A stretch of DNA of 64,000 nucleotides from JAKAAZ01 sp963817855 (GCA_963817855.1 CAWFQA010000001.1:682001-746000); one strand, 5' to 3'; counted from the stretch's first letter, positions 54,704-64,000 are shown. The notes: a model not told the origin generated them from the sequence alone. Program-made: numbers and translations.

Positions 54704-56046
54704 TGCATCGGGCGAAAGAAGCGGGATGTTTCGAACTGGCCGTTGGGAGGGCTTCAGTAGCGCATCGGGTGCACCTTCGAGTTTTTTCAATCGGTGTGCG
54801 GATGATTGTGGCGTCAGGACTGATGGCGATGTTGTCCGGATGCAGCAGTGGCAATACGGTACCTCCGCCGGAGGCGGTTGTGACTGTCGAGACCGCGCCG
54901 GTGCAAATGCAGAGCATCGCGGACGTGGTGTCTGCTGAGGGCGTCCTATATCCCATCCGTCAAGCTTCCATCTCGCCGAAAATTACCGCGCCGGTGCGCA
55001 CGTTCTATGTGCAGCGAGGCGACAAGGTGCATCGGGGGGAACTGCTGGCGGTGCTGGAGAATAAGGACCTGTCCGCTGCCGTAGTATCGGCGCAAGGCGG
55101 CTACGATCAGGCGCAGGCAACGTATGCTTCCACCACATCTTCAGGGTTGCCGGAAGAAATTCAGACCGCCAATTTGAATGTGGTGAACGCACGCACGACT
55201 CTGGCGGCGCAGCAGAAGCTGTATGACAGCGAAAACAAGCTGTACCAGCAGGGCGCAATTGCGCGCAAGCAGTTGGATGCGACGAAAGTCGCGCTGACGG
55301 CGGCTCAGAGCGCGTACGAGACAGCGGAGAAACATCTGCAGAACCTGCAAGGGGAAGGAGTTTCACAGCAACAGAAAGCGGCGAAGGGGCAACTTGAAAC
55401 GGCGCATGGACAGTATTTGGGCGCGGCGGCGCAGTTGGGGTATACCGAAATCCGCAGCCCAATCAATGGCTCGGTTGCGGATCGTGCTGTCTATCCGGGC
55501 GACATTGCGCCTGCAGGAACACCGCTGCTGACGGTGATGGATACATCGAAGGTGGTGGTGCGGTTGCATATTCCCCAACAACAGGCGGTGCTGTTGCAGC
55601 TGGGCCAGAAGGCGACGATTCGGGTTCCGGGGCTCGATAAAGATGTTCCCGCCAAAGTGACCGTGCTGAGTCCCGCGCTCGATCCGAGCAGCACCACGGA
55701 AGAAGTATGGGTGGAAGCGGACAATCCGAAGGGCGAACTGAAACCGGGAACGACGGCACAAGTTTCGATCACGGCGAAAACTGTTGCGAACGCGCTGGTG
55801 ATTCCTGTTGCGGCGATTTTGACGGGTCCCAATGGGCAATCCTCCGTGATGGTGGTGAAGTCGGACAATCGCGCGTATGCGCAGGACGTGAAGACGGGCA
55901 TTCAGCAAGGTACGATGATCCAGGTCGTCAGCGGACTTCAGCCGGGAGAGCCGGTGATTGTGAGCGGACAGTATGGATTGCCCGACAAGACAAAGGTGAA
56001 GGCCACGTCTGCCAGCGCCAGCCCTGGCAAGAAGACAGAGGCGTAG
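54703..56046 (+). CDS. RND efflux periplasmic adaptor (membrane fusion protein)
   Basis: A 447-residue lipoprotein adaptor (lipobox LSGCSSG) with beta-barrel, lipoyl and alpha-hairpin domains. Visible are VVSAEGVLYPIRQASISPKI, RTFYVQRGDKVHRGELLAVL and DTSKVVVRLHIPQQQAVLLQ. It bridges the RND pump and TolC. ATG 54703 has AGGAGAG 6 bases upstream and overlaps the tolC stop by one base, so translation is coupled. It is a polypeptide with a long hairpin segment (about residues 130-220) matching the TolC length. Confidence 0.9.
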   Translation: MHRAKEAGCFELAVGRASVAHRVHLRVFSIGVRMIVASGLMAMLSGCSSGNTVPPPEAVVTVETAPVQMQSIADVVSAEGVLYPIRQASISPKITAPVRTFYVQRGDKVHRGELLAVLENKDLSAAVVSAQGGYDQAQATYASTTSSGLPEEIQTANLNVVNARTTLAAQQKLYDSENKLYQQGAIARKQLDATKVALTAAQSAYETAEKHLQNLQGEGVSQQQKAAKGQLETAHGQYLGAAAQLGYTEIRSPINGSVADRAVYPGDIAPAGTPLLTVMDTSKVVVRLHIPQQQAVLLQLGQKATIRVPGLDKDVPAKVTVLSPALDPSSTTEEVWVEADNPKGELKPGTTAQVSITAKTVANALVIPVAAILTGPNGQSSVMVVKSDNRAYAQDVKTGIQQGTMIQVVSGLQPGEPVIVSGQYGLPDKTKVKATSASASPGKKTEA

Positions 56047-56052
56047 AAGGGC

Positions 56053-59000
56053 ATGACGGATATTCCTTCGAACGCGCGTGATCCTGAGCAGCGGCCGGAG
56101 ACGGACGCGCAAAGTGAAGTCCAAGTCGCGCCCGAAAGACGCCCGCGTGGGATAGGCGATGCAGAGCAGCCTGCGTGGTTCGTCACCTATTCGAAAGCCG
56201 TAATTACGGTAATTATTGCGTTGTCCCTGGTGGGCGCGTTCATGGCGTTGGGGATTCCTATCGCTGTATTTCCAACGACAAATTTTCCGCGGGTGCTGAT
56301 CGCCATCGACAACGGCGTGATGCCGATCGATCAGATGCTGGTCACGATTACTCGACCCATTGAAGAAGCCGTGAACAGCGTGCAGGGATTGCAAACGGTG
56401 CGGTCGATCACCAGCCGCGGCACGGCGGAAGTCGATCTGTTTTTTGACTGGAAAGTGGACATGTTCCAGACGCTGCAGCGGGTGAATTCTGCCATGGCTG
56501 CAGTTCAGGCGTCGCTGCCGCCCACGGCGACAATTGAAGCGACTCGCCTGCGATTTTCCAGCTTTCCTATTCTTGGATTTGGTCTGACGTCCACCACGAT
56601 GCCGGCGACCCGGCTGTGGGAATTGGCGACATACGACATGAAGCCGCGTCTGAACCGTGTGAACGGCGTTGCTACGGTGCTGGTCCAGGGTGGGGAAGAG
56701 CCGGAGTTCGACATTATTCCGGATCCGGCAAAACTGCTGCGGACCTCCGTGACGGTGACAGGAATCTTGGACGCGGTGCGCAGGACCAACCTGATCGAAT
56801 CTCCCGGACTGATTGCGGAACATCACGACCTGGTGCTCGATCTGGTAGACGGGCAGGTTCACGATCCCAGCGAGATCGCCAACATCGTGATTAAGAACAC
56901 CTCCGCGGGCGTGCCTGTGCATATCGGCGATGTGGCCGAGGTGAAAGCCGGCGTCAAGCCGGTTTACACGGTGGTTACGGCAGACGGCAAACCCGGAGTG
57001 CTGCTGAGCATCAATCGTCAGCCGGGAACCAATACGGTGGCGGTGGCGGACGGAGTGTATGCGGAGCTGGCGCAGATTAGAAAAGGTCTTCCGCCGGGAA
57101 TTGACATTTCCGTGTACTACGACCAGGCGCAACTGGTGAAGGAAGCCATTGCCAGCGTTCGCGACGCCATCCTGATTGGCATCGTCCTGTCGTGCATTGT
57201 GCTGATCGTTTTTTTGCGGGACTGGGGAAGCTCACTGGTGGCGGGGCTGGTCATTCCAGTGACGATCACACTGACTTTCATCGTGCTGAAGCTGCTGGGA
57301 CAGACTTTTAACCTGATGACGCTGGGCGGGCTGGCCGCCGCGGTCGGCCTGGTGATCGACGACGCTATTGTGGTGGTGGAGAACGTTGTACTGCACCGCG
57401 ATGCGGGGCAGGGAAGGATGCAGGCGGTCCAAAGTGCGCTGGGCGAACTGAAGGTGCCGCTGGTCGGCTCGACGCTGACGCCGGTGGTCATTTTTCTACC
57501 GCTGATTCTCATCACTGGCGTGACGGGAACATTCTTTCGCGCCCTGGCAATTACCATGAGCTCCGCTCTGATCTCCTCGCTGTTTCTGGCGCTGACGTGG
57601 ACGCCGACGCTGAGCCAGTTTTTTGTTCGGCGCAAGGAGACTGTGGCAGCGTCGGATCGAGTCGGCACATTCGCATCGCATGAGGATGAAACTCGACGGA
57701 TGATGGAAGCCGAAGAGGCCAGCATCACTGGTTTCATGAAGCGCGTCATTGGCGCCTATGAGCGACTGCTGAAAGTTGTTCTGGCACGGCCGTTGTGGCT
57801 GGCTGGTTTCGCGATTGTTCTGATTATTATTTCCTACTTTTCGTATGCGTCGCTGGGCTCGAATCTGCTGCCAAAAATGGATGAGGGCGATTTTACGGTG
57901 GACTACATCATGCCGCCGGGAAGTTCTTTGGCGGAGACGGATCGCGTGGTCGGCCACGTCGTCCAGATCCTTCGCTCCATCCCCGAGGTGCAGGCAACTT
58001 CGCGGCGTACCGGACTGCAACTGGGTTTGGCCGCGGTGACAGAAGCGAACACCGGAGATATTTCGGTGAACCTGAAAAGTCATCGCAGCCGCGATATTTA
58101 CGCCATCATGGACGAGGTCCAGGACAAGGTCAGTCGAGCGGAACCGGCGCTGGATCTTGACCTGCATCAGACACTGGAGGACATGATCGGCGATCTGACG
58201 AATGCGCCGCAGCCAGTGGACATCAAGCTGTTCAGCGAAGATCCGGACCTGCTGCGTCATTGGGCACCGATCGTGGCGGACAAAATTTCGAGTGTTCCGG
58301 GCGTGGTGGGAGTCTTGAACGGAATAGACGACACCATCAGCAGTCCGGAGACGGTGTATCACATTCAACCGTCGGTGACGGCGACCAGCGGGTTCACACC
58401 GGAGGAAGTGGCGACGGATGCAACTGCGTTGCTGCAGGGCGAGACGGCACCAACACCATTGGTGGTGAACAATCGCGCTTATAACATCCGTGTTCGATTT
58501 CCAGAGCGGAATCGCGCTTCGCCACAGGCCATGGACAACACCATGCTGGTCAGCTCCGCGGGAACGACAGCGACGCTGGGAGCCTTGGCGACGGTGCAGA
58601 ATCTTCCAGGGCAGACAGAGATTCTACGGGAAAATCTGCAACGGCTGGTGGAAGTTTCCGCCCGCCTGCAGGGGACAAGTCTGGGGCAGGCGATTGTCGG
58701 GGTGAAAAAAGCAGTGTCATCGCTGAACCTGCCGCCGCAGATTCGAGTGGAATATGGCGGAACGTACGCGACCCAGCAGCAGTCCTTCCACGATTTGCTG
58801 ATGGTGCTGTTTGCAGGGCTTCTGTTGGTATTTCTGGTGCTGCTGTTTGAGTTCCGATCGTTTTCCGCGCCGGTGTCGATTCTGGCGTCGGCGGTGCTGT
58901 CTACATCGGGAGTATTTCTTGCCTTGATGATTACCGGAACCGACTTCAACATCTCCTCTTTCATGGGCTTGATCATGGTGGTGGGCATCGTTGCGAAGAA

Positions 59001-59277
59001 TGGAATTTTGCTGCTGGATGCAGATGTGAAATTTCGCGCGCTAGGCATGTCTCCGAAAGATGCCATGATCCAGGCCGGCCGCAGACGGTTGCGCCCCATC
59101 ATGATGACAGCGGTGGCGGCGGTGGCGGGGATGTTCCCGCTGGCATTGGCGCTGGGCGCAGGATCGCAGATGCTGCAGCCGCTGGCCATCGCGGTGATTG
59201 GGGGCATTCTCATCTCCATGGTGCTGTCGCTGGTGATTACTCCAGCGGTGCACTATTACATGGCCGGGAAGAGTTGA
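56053..59277 (+). CDS. RND-family efflux pump (inner-membrane transporter)
   Basis: A 1,074-residue RND transporter with 12 helices and two large periplasmic loops. TM4 carries LAAAVGLVIDDAIVVVENVV (the proton-relay Asp pair), and the mirrored C-terminal half has FMGLIMVVGIVAKNGILLLD and RRRLRPIMMTAVAAVAGMFP. Sequence is closest to the hydrophobe/amphiphile or heavy-metal type; substrates are not certain. A cytoplasmic loop after TM6 is charged (VGTFASHEDETRRMMEAEEA). The start, with AGAAGG upstream, is 6 bases after the adaptor stop. It is the core of a five-gene operon. Confidence 0.9.
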   Translation: MTDIPSNARDPEQRPETDAQSEVQVAPERRPRGIGDAEQPAWFVTYSKAVITVIIALSLVGAFMALGIPIAVFPTTNFPRVLIAIDNGVMPIDQMLVTITRPIEEAVNSVQGLQTVRSITSRGTAEVDLFFDWKVDMFQTLQRVNSAMAAVQASLPPTATIEATRLRFSSFPILGFGLTSTTMPATRLWELATYDMKPRLNRVNGVATVLVQGGEEPEFDIIPDPAKLLRTSVTVTGILDAVRRTNLIESPGLIAEHHDLVLDLVDGQVHDPSEIANIVIKNTSAGVPVHIGDVAEVKAGVKPVYTVVTADGKPGVLLSINRQPGTNTVAVADGVYAELAQIRKGLPPGIDISVYYDQAQLVKEAIASVRDAILIGIVLSCIVLIVFLRDWGSSLVAGLVIPVTITLTFIVLKLLGQTFNLMTLGGLAAAVGLVIDDAIVVVENVVLHRDAGQGRMQAVQSALGELKVPLVGSTLTPVVIFLPLILITGVTGTFFRALAITMSSALISSLFLALTWTPTLSQFFVRRKETVAASDRVGTFASHEDETRRMMEAEEASITGFMKRVIGAYERLLKVVLARPLWLAGFAIVLIIISYFSYASLGSNLLPKMDEGDFTVDYIMPPGSSLAETDRVVGHVVQILRSIPEVQATSRRTGLQLGLAAVTEANTGDISVNLKSHRSRDIYAIMDEVQDKVSRAEPALDLDLHQTLEDMIGDLTNAPQPVDIKLFSEDPDLLRHWAPIVADKISSVPGVVGVLNGIDDTISSPETVYHIQPSVTATSGFTPEEVATDATALLQGETAPTPLVVNNRAYNIRVRFPERNRASPQAMDNTMLVSSAGTTATLGALATVQNLPGQTEILRENLQRLVEVSARLQGTSLGQAIVGVKKAVSSLNLPPQIRVEYGGTYATQQQSFHDLLMVLFAGLLLVFLVLLFEFRSFSAPVSILASAVLSTSGVFLALMITGTDFNISSFMGLIMVVGIVAKNGILLLDADVKFRALGMSPKDAMIQAGRRRLRPIMMTAVAAVAGMFPLALALGAGSQMLQPLAIAVIGGILISMVLSLVITPAVHYYMAGKS

Positions 59278-59302
59278 GGGCTTCCGCAATAGAAGGTCGA
59301 AG

Positions 59303-60010
59303 GTGAACGTAGAGCCGATGCGAGTGCTGGTTGTGGAGGATGAAGAGCGGTTGGCGGAGAATATCGCGGCGGCGCTGCGAGAAGGGCCGGGCTACGCCGT
59401 GGACATTGCCGGCGACGGAGAAACCGGCGCGTACCTGGCGGAGATGGGCGAGTACGATCTGATCGTTCTGGACCTGATGCTACCGAAGGTGAGCGGTCCG
59501 GATGTCTTGCAGCGTTTGCGGAAGAAAGGTCAGAAGGCGCCGGTGCTGGTGCTGACGGCGATCACCTCGAAGGCTTCCATCGTGGAGTTATTGAATTCCG
59601 GCGCCGACGACTACGTGGGAAAGCCGTTCGACCTGGGTGAATTGATGGCACGGGTGAAGGCACTGATTCGTCGCGGCAAAGGCGTCAGCCATCCTTTAAT
59701 TCGCGTGGGAGATTTGGAAGTGGACACGGTGGAACGTTCGGTGCGATGTGGGGGCGTGGAAGTGGAATTGTCGCCGACGGAGTATCGCATTGTCGAATAC
59801 CTGAGTCATCGGCCCAGTGCGATTGTCTCAAAGGAATCGCTACTGGAACACCTGTACGACTTCAACTGGGAACGGCACTCCAATGTGATCGAAGCGCATG
59901 TCTCGAACCTGCGCCGCAAGCTGAACCGCGGGGGAGAAGAGCGATGGATTGAGACTTTGCGCGGTCGGGGATATCGCCTGACCGCTGCGCTGCGGGAGAC
60001 GCAGACATGA
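59303..60010 (+). CDS. OmpR/PhoB-family response regulator
   Basis: A 235-residue regulator with a receiver domain (phosphorylation site D57 in YDLIVLDLMLP; acidic pair VVEDEE) and a winged-helix DNA-binding domain (about 130-230; LSPTEYRIVEYLSHRP, SNVIEAHVSNLRRKLNRG, IETLRGRGYRL). GTG 59303 or ATG 59318 are both possible starts. The gene overlaps the kinase gene by 4 bases. It should control the efflux operon; the direct-repeat site upstream of tolC fits this. Confidence 0.9.
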   Translation: MNVEPMRVLVVEDEERLAENIAAALREGPGYAVDIAGDGETGAYLAEMGEYDLIVLDLMLPKVSGPDVLQRLRKKGQKAPVLVLTAITSKASIVELLNSGADDYVGKPFDLGELMARVKALIRRGKGVSHPLIRVGDLEVDTVERSVRCGGVEVELSPTEYRIVEYLSHRPSAIVSKESLLEHLYDFNWERHSNVIEAHVSNLRRKLNRGGEERWIETLRGRGYRLTAALRETQT

Positions 60011-61452
60011 ACCCGTACTCGTTGACGCGACGGCTGGTTGTGACTGTGCTGCTGGTGGAACTGTTGCTGGCGGCGGCGGCGACAGGACTTGCATTGCTGT
60101 ATGAGCGCCAGCAGAACCTGCATTCTTTCGATTTGATGCTGCGGGGGCGGGCTGATTCCTTGCTGGGCGCGGTGCAGGACGCAGAGGATGCCAATGACAA
60201 TGTGATGCTCGATCCGAAGGCGCTGGATCTACCGCGAGGCGATCTGTATGAAGTCCGCGATTTGGGCGGACGCGTGGTTGGACGTTCGGCGAACTGGAAA
60301 AACGAAGTTGAGCATAAATTGGCAGATCGCGAAAAAGCCCATAACTTCCGCGTGAATGGAAAAAGCTATCGCGGGTTTGCGCTGCATGGGGTTCGGCAGA
60401 TCGATCAGGATGACAACGGCCCAGGAATTGCGCGACCGGTGGTGATTTTCTATGCAGCTTCGTTGAGACCCTTCTGGGCCGCCATGAGCCACGCGGCAAA
60501 ATTTCTGGCGATTTCGAATTTTCTGATCCTGCTGTTTACCGCGGGAACGTTGCTAATCCTACTGCGGCGAGGGATGGCTCCGCTGGAGGAACTGGCGGAG
60601 GCTGCTGCGGGCATCTCGTCGAACTCGCTGAGGTTTCGCGCCCCGCCCAATGCATTTGCGGTGCAGGAGTTGGCCGTGCTTGCACATGCGCTGGAGTCGG
60701 CGATGAGCCGGTTAGAGCGCGCGTTTGTGCAGCAGCAGGTATTTGTGCACGATGCAGCGCATGAGTTGAAGACGTCGGTCACGATTATTAAGTCGTCGCT
60801 GCAGTTGCTCACCTCTCGTAAGCGAACCGCAACGGAATATGAACGCGGCTTGGAAATGTGCCTGTCAGACTGCGCGCGTTTAGAAGACCTGGTGCAGAAA
60901 TTGCTACTACTGGCACGATTGGAACAGCCGCGTGAAGAGCAACTCGCTTCCGCGAACACTGACCTGAGCGAATGCGTACGCGAAGTAGCGAATCAGATGG
61001 AGCCGCTGGCTTCTGTACGCGGAGTCAACCTGGTTGTCGAACAAAATCGGGGTGCAGCTGCACGCATTGCTTCCGACGATTGTGCGACGCTGGCGACCAA
61101 CCTGGTGCTGAATGCGCTGCAGCATACTGTCGCGGGGGGCACCGTGCTCGTGAAAGTTTTGTCGCGTGACGGAACAACAGGATTTCGTGTCGAGGATAAC
61201 GGTGAAGGCATCCCTGCGGAGGATTTGCCTCACATCTTCGATCGCTTCTATCGCGGCGATCCATCGCGGTCGAGAAATACGGGCGGAGCCGGATTAGGGC
61301 TCGCGATTTGCAAGGCGCTGGCTGAATCTGCCGGCGGCCAGATCGAAATCAACAGTGAGGTGGGCCGCGGGACGGTTGCTGAGGTGACGCTTCCGGGGTG
61401 GCATGAGAGAAGAATTGATCGCCCTCTTCAGGAAGTTCTCAGCAATCGATAA
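60007..61452 (+). CDS. Sensor histidine kinase (HAMP-type)
   Basis: A 481-residue membrane histidine kinase. Two membrane helices (residues about 10-31 and 168-188) flank a periplasmic sensor region. Then come a HAMP-like segment, a dimerisation domain with phospho-His252 in FVHDAAHELKTSVTIIKSSL, and the ATPase with N, G1 (FRVEDNGEGIP), F and G2 (TGGAGLGLAICKALAESAGG) boxes. The ligand is not known; its place in the operon suggests that it senses the pump's substrate. It overlaps the regulator gene by 4 bases. Confidence 0.9.
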   Translation: MNPYSLTRRLVVTVLLVELLLAAAATGLALLYERQQNLHSFDLMLRGRADSLLGAVQDAEDANDNVMLDPKALDLPRGDLYEVRDLGGRVVGRSANWKNEVEHKLADREKAHNFRVNGKSYRGFALHGVRQIDQDDNGPGIARPVVIFYAASLRPFWAAMSHAAKFLAISNFLILLFTAGTLLILLRRGMAPLEELAEAAAGISSNSLRFRAPPNAFAVQELAVLAHALESAMSRLERAFVQQQVFVHDAAHELKTSVTIIKSSLQLLTSRKRTATEYERGLEMCLSDCARLEDLVQKLLLLARLEQPREEQLASANTDLSECVREVANQMEPLASVRGVNLVVEQNRGAAARIASDDCATLATNLVLNALQHTVAGGTVLVKVLSRDGTTGFRVEDNGEGIPAEDLPHIFDRFYRGDPSRSRNTGGAGLGLAICKALAESAGGQIEINSEVGRGTVAEVTLPGWHERRIDRPLQEVLSNR

Positions 61453-61512
61453 GTGCAACGTTGTTGACGAATCGCCAAGTATTCCCGGTGGCGAAACAAA
61501 AGGAGAGCAAAG

Positions 61513-62562
61513 ATGAAAGTACGCGGATTGATTTGCGGGAGCCTGTTGCTGGCTGCAGGCGCAATGTTGGCGACTACGACGGCCACAACGGTGGCGTTCG
61601 CAGCCGAGGGTCCATTTCACGTTGAACACACATGGCAGGTGGGCGGCGATGGAGGATGGGATTATATTGCCGTCGACCCGCAGACGAATCTGTTGTACAT
61701 TACCCGCGGCGACCATGTGCAGGTGATCAATCGGGACAGTGGCAAGCAGGTCGCGGACATTACCGGAATGCATCGAACGCATGGCGTTGTTTTTGCGGAG
61801 GGTGGAAATGGATACATCAGCGACGGTGGTGGCAATCAGGTCGTCGTATTCGATCGCAAAACCTTCAAGGTGATCCGCACCATTCCCGCGGGAACTAATC
61901 CCGACGGTATTCTGTATGAACCCGTCACGCGTACTGTGTGGGCGTTTAACGGGCGCAGCCATAATGCAACTGTGATTGATACAAAAGACGACAAAGTACT
62001 CGCAACATTGGAGCTGCCGGGCAAACCTGAATTTCCGGTGGCGGATGGCAAGGGCGGCGTCTACGACAACATCGAGGACAAGAGCGAGATTGTCCACTTC
62101 GATGCGCGATCGAGAAAACTGCTGGCGACGTGGCCGGTTGCTCCCGGCGAAAGCCCATCCGGATTAGCCATTGACCGCACCCACGGCATTCTGTTTAGTG
62201 TGTGCGATAACCAGAAGATGGCGATTGTGTCGACGACGACAGGCAAGGTGATCGCGACTCCGGCCATCGGCGATGGCCCGGACGCGGCGAGCTTTTCTGA
62301 GGACGGCGGATATGCTTTCAGTTCAAACGGAGAAAGCGGCACGCTGACGATCGTCCGCGAAGAATCCCCGCAGCATTTCATTGTCGTACAGAGTCTTCCG
62401 ACCGAGAAGGGGGCGCGCACTATGACACTTAGCCCGGATGGAAGCACGGCATACCTGGTGACGGCGAAATTCGGTCCACGTCCAGCGGCAGCCCAAGGAC
62501 AACAACATTCGCGGCCGCCTATGATTCCGGGCAGCTTCACTGTGATCGTTGTCGGCAAGTAG
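61513..62562 (+). CDS. Exported beta-propeller (YncE-like) protein
   Basis: A 349-residue exported protein. After a signal peptide (LICGSLLLAAGAMLATTTAT, cleavage near AFAAEG) come about six YncE/YVTN-type beta-propeller blades (WDYIAVDPQTNLLYITRGDH, GVVFAEGGNGYISDGGGNQV, GLAIDRTHGILFSVCDNQKM). The usual role is binding or scaffold in the periplasm; no ligand is known. It lies 60 bases after the kinase gene with AAAGGAGAGC upstream, so it could belong to the same operon or have its own promoter. Confidence 0.8.
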   Translation: MKVRGLICGSLLLAAGAMLATTTATTVAFAAEGPFHVEHTWQVGGDGGWDYIAVDPQTNLLYITRGDHVQVINRDSGKQVADITGMHRTHGVVFAEGGNGYISDGGGNQVVVFDRKTFKVIRTIPAGTNPDGILYEPVTRTVWAFNGRSHNATVIDTKDDKVLATLELPGKPEFPVADGKGGVYDNIEDKSEIVHFDARSRKLLATWPVAPGESPSGLAIDRTHGILFSVCDNQKMAIVSTTTGKVIATPAIGDGPDAASFSEDGGYAFSSNGESGTLTIVREESPQHFIVVQSLPTEKGARTMTLSPDGSTAYLVTAKFGPRPAAAQGQQHSRPPMIPGSFTVIVVGK

Positions 62563-62573
62563 TTGAGGTGTGG

Positions 62574-63479
62574 CTAAACGTGGCGGATGAAGGTGCCCTC
62601 CTGTAACTCCGCCATAGCCTTGCGCAGCTGTTCCTGCGTGTTCATGACGATGGGGCCGTACCAGGCCACCGGTTCCTCAATGGGGCGGCCCGATACCAAT
62701 AGAAACCGGATGCCCTCTGGACCAGCTTGCACGGTGATCTCGTCACCGCGGCCGAACAAGACAAGCGAATGGTTCCCGATGTCGTACGCTGGCGGAGCTT
62801 CGCGCTTTGCCACTTGCTCAGTGAGAACTGCCTGCGGGTTGGAGGCATCGCGAAACGTGCCGGAGCCCGCGAAGACATAGGCAAACGCGTTGCGCGTGGT
62901 TTCCACTTTGAGCCGCTTGCGCTGATTTGGGGCGACTGAAATATCCAGATAGTTTGGATCGGCTGCCACGCCTTCAACGGGACCCTTCTTGCCCCAGAAC
63001 TCGCCGCAGATGATGCGCACGTGGGTGCCATCGTCATCCGTGACTTCAGGGATGGCGCTGGAGGGAATGTCCTGATATCGAGGGTCTGTCATCTTGAGGG
63101 ATGCCGGCAGGTTCGCCCATAACTGGAAGCCGTGCATGCGACCTTGTGAATCGCCCTTGGGCATCTCCTGATGCAGGATGCCGCTGCCTGCCGTCATCCA
63201 TTGCACATCACCGGCGGTCATAGCGCCTTTGTTGCCCAGGCTGTCGCCGTGCTCTACCGAGCCGGCCAGCACGTAGGTGATGGTTTCGATGCCGCGGTGC
63301 GGATGCCAGGGAAAACCGGCAAGATAGTCCGCCGGATTGTCGTTGCGAAAATCGTCCAGCAGCAGGAACGGATCGAAATCCTTGGTCTTGCCGAAACCGA
63401 AGGCCCGCTGCAACTTGACCCCTGCCCCCTCTAGCGTGGGCTTCGTTTGAATGACCTCTTTAACAGGGCGTAGGGACAT
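62574..63479 (-). CDS. Pirin family protein
   Basis: A 301-residue pirin, a bicupin. The metal ligands are FPWHPHRGIETITYVLAGSV (two His), and EMPKGDSQ preceded by SGILHQE (His, Glu). Some bacterial pirins are quercetin 2,3-dioxygenases; others regulate transcription. The function here is not determined. The C-terminal cupin lacks the metal site, as usual. The gene is convergent with the beta-propeller gene. Confidence 0.9.
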   Translation of the reverse strand: MSLRPVKEVIQTKPTLEGAGVKLQRAFGFGKTKDFDPFLLLDDFRNDNPADYLAGFPWHPHRGIETITYVLAGSVEHGDSLGNKGAMTAGDVQWMTAGSGILHQEMPKGDSQGRMHGFQLWANLPASLKMTDPRYQDIPSSAIPEVTDDDGTHVRIICGEFWGKKGPVEGVAADPNYLDISVAPNQRKRLKVETTRNAFAYVFAGSGTFRDASNPQAVLTEQVAKREAPPAYDIGNHSLVLFGRGDEITVQAGPEGIRFLLVSGRPIEEPVAWYGPIVMNTQEQLRKAMAELQEGTFIRHV

Positions 63480-63754
63480 GGTTTTCCTCCTGAAACGACG
63501 GCATATATTGGATGTGCGGAGGGAACATTTGATTCAATGACGCCCGTACCGTTTTCCCACCGAACCGATCCCTGAAAGTGTCGCCGGTATGAGTCTATTT
63601 CTTTGAAAATACATCCAAATGAATGGTCAGCCTTGATCAACCGGTATACCACGTCGAGCACGACATTCGGCATCGGCAACCACCTATTTTGGGCACCGGT
63701 AAGATAGCGACATTTTGGGCAACATTCCCATCCCATTTCAGAAGGCGTCGTGCT

Positions 63755-63905
63755 TCCGAGAATTTCTGGTTGAAGGTATTGCTGGAGAGCGAATTCCGAG
63801 TGAAAGAGTTCAACGCAATCAATCATCCGCATCTCAACCAACCGGGCAACAACGTCAGCGCCACCAGCACGTTCGGTAAAATTACATCCGCGGGCGATCC
63901 TCGAA
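63755..63905 (+). pseudogene. C-terminal remnant of an Oar-like TonB-dependent receptor
   Basis: The frame reads EFRVKEFNAINHPHLNQPG, then NNVSATSTFGKITSAGDPRI, the typical end of acidobacterial TonB receptors just before the final aromatic strand. After PRIL the final strand is replaced by unrelated residues and there is no terminal aromatic. The upstream barrel is absent. It is a fragment left by a deletion. The gap 63480-63754 holds nothing else I can support. Confidence 0.55.
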
Positions 63906-63935
63906 TTTTACAAGTGGTCGGCCCTGGAGTTCTAA

Positions 63936-64000
63936 ATGCGCCGTTTGTTCCTCGCCCTGTCATTGTTCGCGATTTCGCTGCCGGCCACGGCTCAGTCACC
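63936..64000 (+). CDS. Start of a secreted protein (partial)
   Basis: ATG 63936 (GGAG 6 bases upstream) encodes MRRLFLALSLFAISLPATAQ, a clean signal peptide with an AQ cleavage site; the rest lies off the right edge. The body of the protein is not visible, so no function is assigned. Confidence 0.6.
   Translation, partial: MRRLFLALSLFAISLPATAQS

Noticed and set aside
55363..57132. A 589-codon antisense frame across the adaptor and pump genes
   Set aside because: Same reason: it is the shadow of two well-supported genes and is very rich in arginine and histidine.
63431..63841. Minus-strand 136-codon frame next to the pirin gene
   Set aside because: It overlaps the plus-strand TonB remnant and lacks recognisable structure; composition is not protein-like.

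Overview
The window looks like chromosomal DNA of an acidobacterium (Acidobacteriota, probably Terriglobia; genus not resolved). The reasons are an Oar-like TonB-dependent receptor with an N-terminal carboxypeptidase-regulatory domain, tandem DUF4142 proteins, a FecR/DUF6600 exported protein, a GH39-type glycosidase, short stem-loop repeats of a kind common in that phylum, and an EgtB/EgtD ergothioneine pair. No phage, plasmid, CRISPR, IS transposase, rRNA or tRNA gene was recognised. Taxonomy is inferred from gene content, not from a marker gene.

Layout. 1-5.7 kb: end of an unknown gene, a frameshifted Oar-like receptor and a GH39-like glycosidase. 5.8-7.3 kb: FetAB-type ABC exporter on the minus strand. 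7.3-11.9 kb: a loosely packed accessory stretch of small enzymes (DUF1569, SnoaL-like, VOC, DoxX, medium-chain reductase) with gene fragments and short dispersed repeats. 11.9-15.2 kb: two DUF4142 proteins, then a TPM-domain protein and LemA. 15.3-16.1 kb: an anti-sigma-factor/antagonist pair. 16.5-22.9 kb: an MgtE-N/CBS protein and an NRAMP-family transporter, separated by a glycosyltransferase and a GMC-oxidoreductase/aldo-keto-reductase fusion. 22.9-30.7 kb: NUDIX hydrolase, cobalamin-type binding protein, HAD phosphatase, XerD, XerC and SecA. 30.8-38.6 kb: envelope proteins, a MerR regulator, a DnaC-like ATPase and a candidate small RNA. 38.7-45.4 kb: rpmE, dusB, an uncharacterised nuclease-fold protein, a DinB protein, tldD and a frameshifted tldE. 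45.5-53.1 kb: egtDB, a VIT transporter, murJ, a tryptophanase remnant, a cupin and an esterase. 53.2-61.5 kb: a complete RND efflux operon with its own two-component system. 61.5-64 kb: a beta-propeller protein, a pirin, another TonB-receptor remnant and the start of a secreted protein.

How parts work together. fetA/fetB, egtB/egtD, the glycosyltransferase/fusion pair, the DinB/nuclease-like pair, tolC/adaptor and the response regulator/kinase all overlap by 1-8 bases, which points to translational coupling. The efflux operon carries its own regulator and a direct-repeat site upstream that would suit it. Metal handling recurs (FetAB, NRAMP plus MgtE-N/CBS, VIT), as does thiol chemistry (ergothioneine, and a possible bacillithiol transferase).

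Things most worth a second look: a promoter-to-terminator unit at 32340-32532 with no gene in it; a four-copy stem-loop family with a compensatory base-pair change; the 873-residue GMC/AKR fusion whose linker is encoded by a hairpin; paired 14-bp palindromes between convergent genes; and several single-base frameshifts at homopolymers, which may be assembly errors or real decay.
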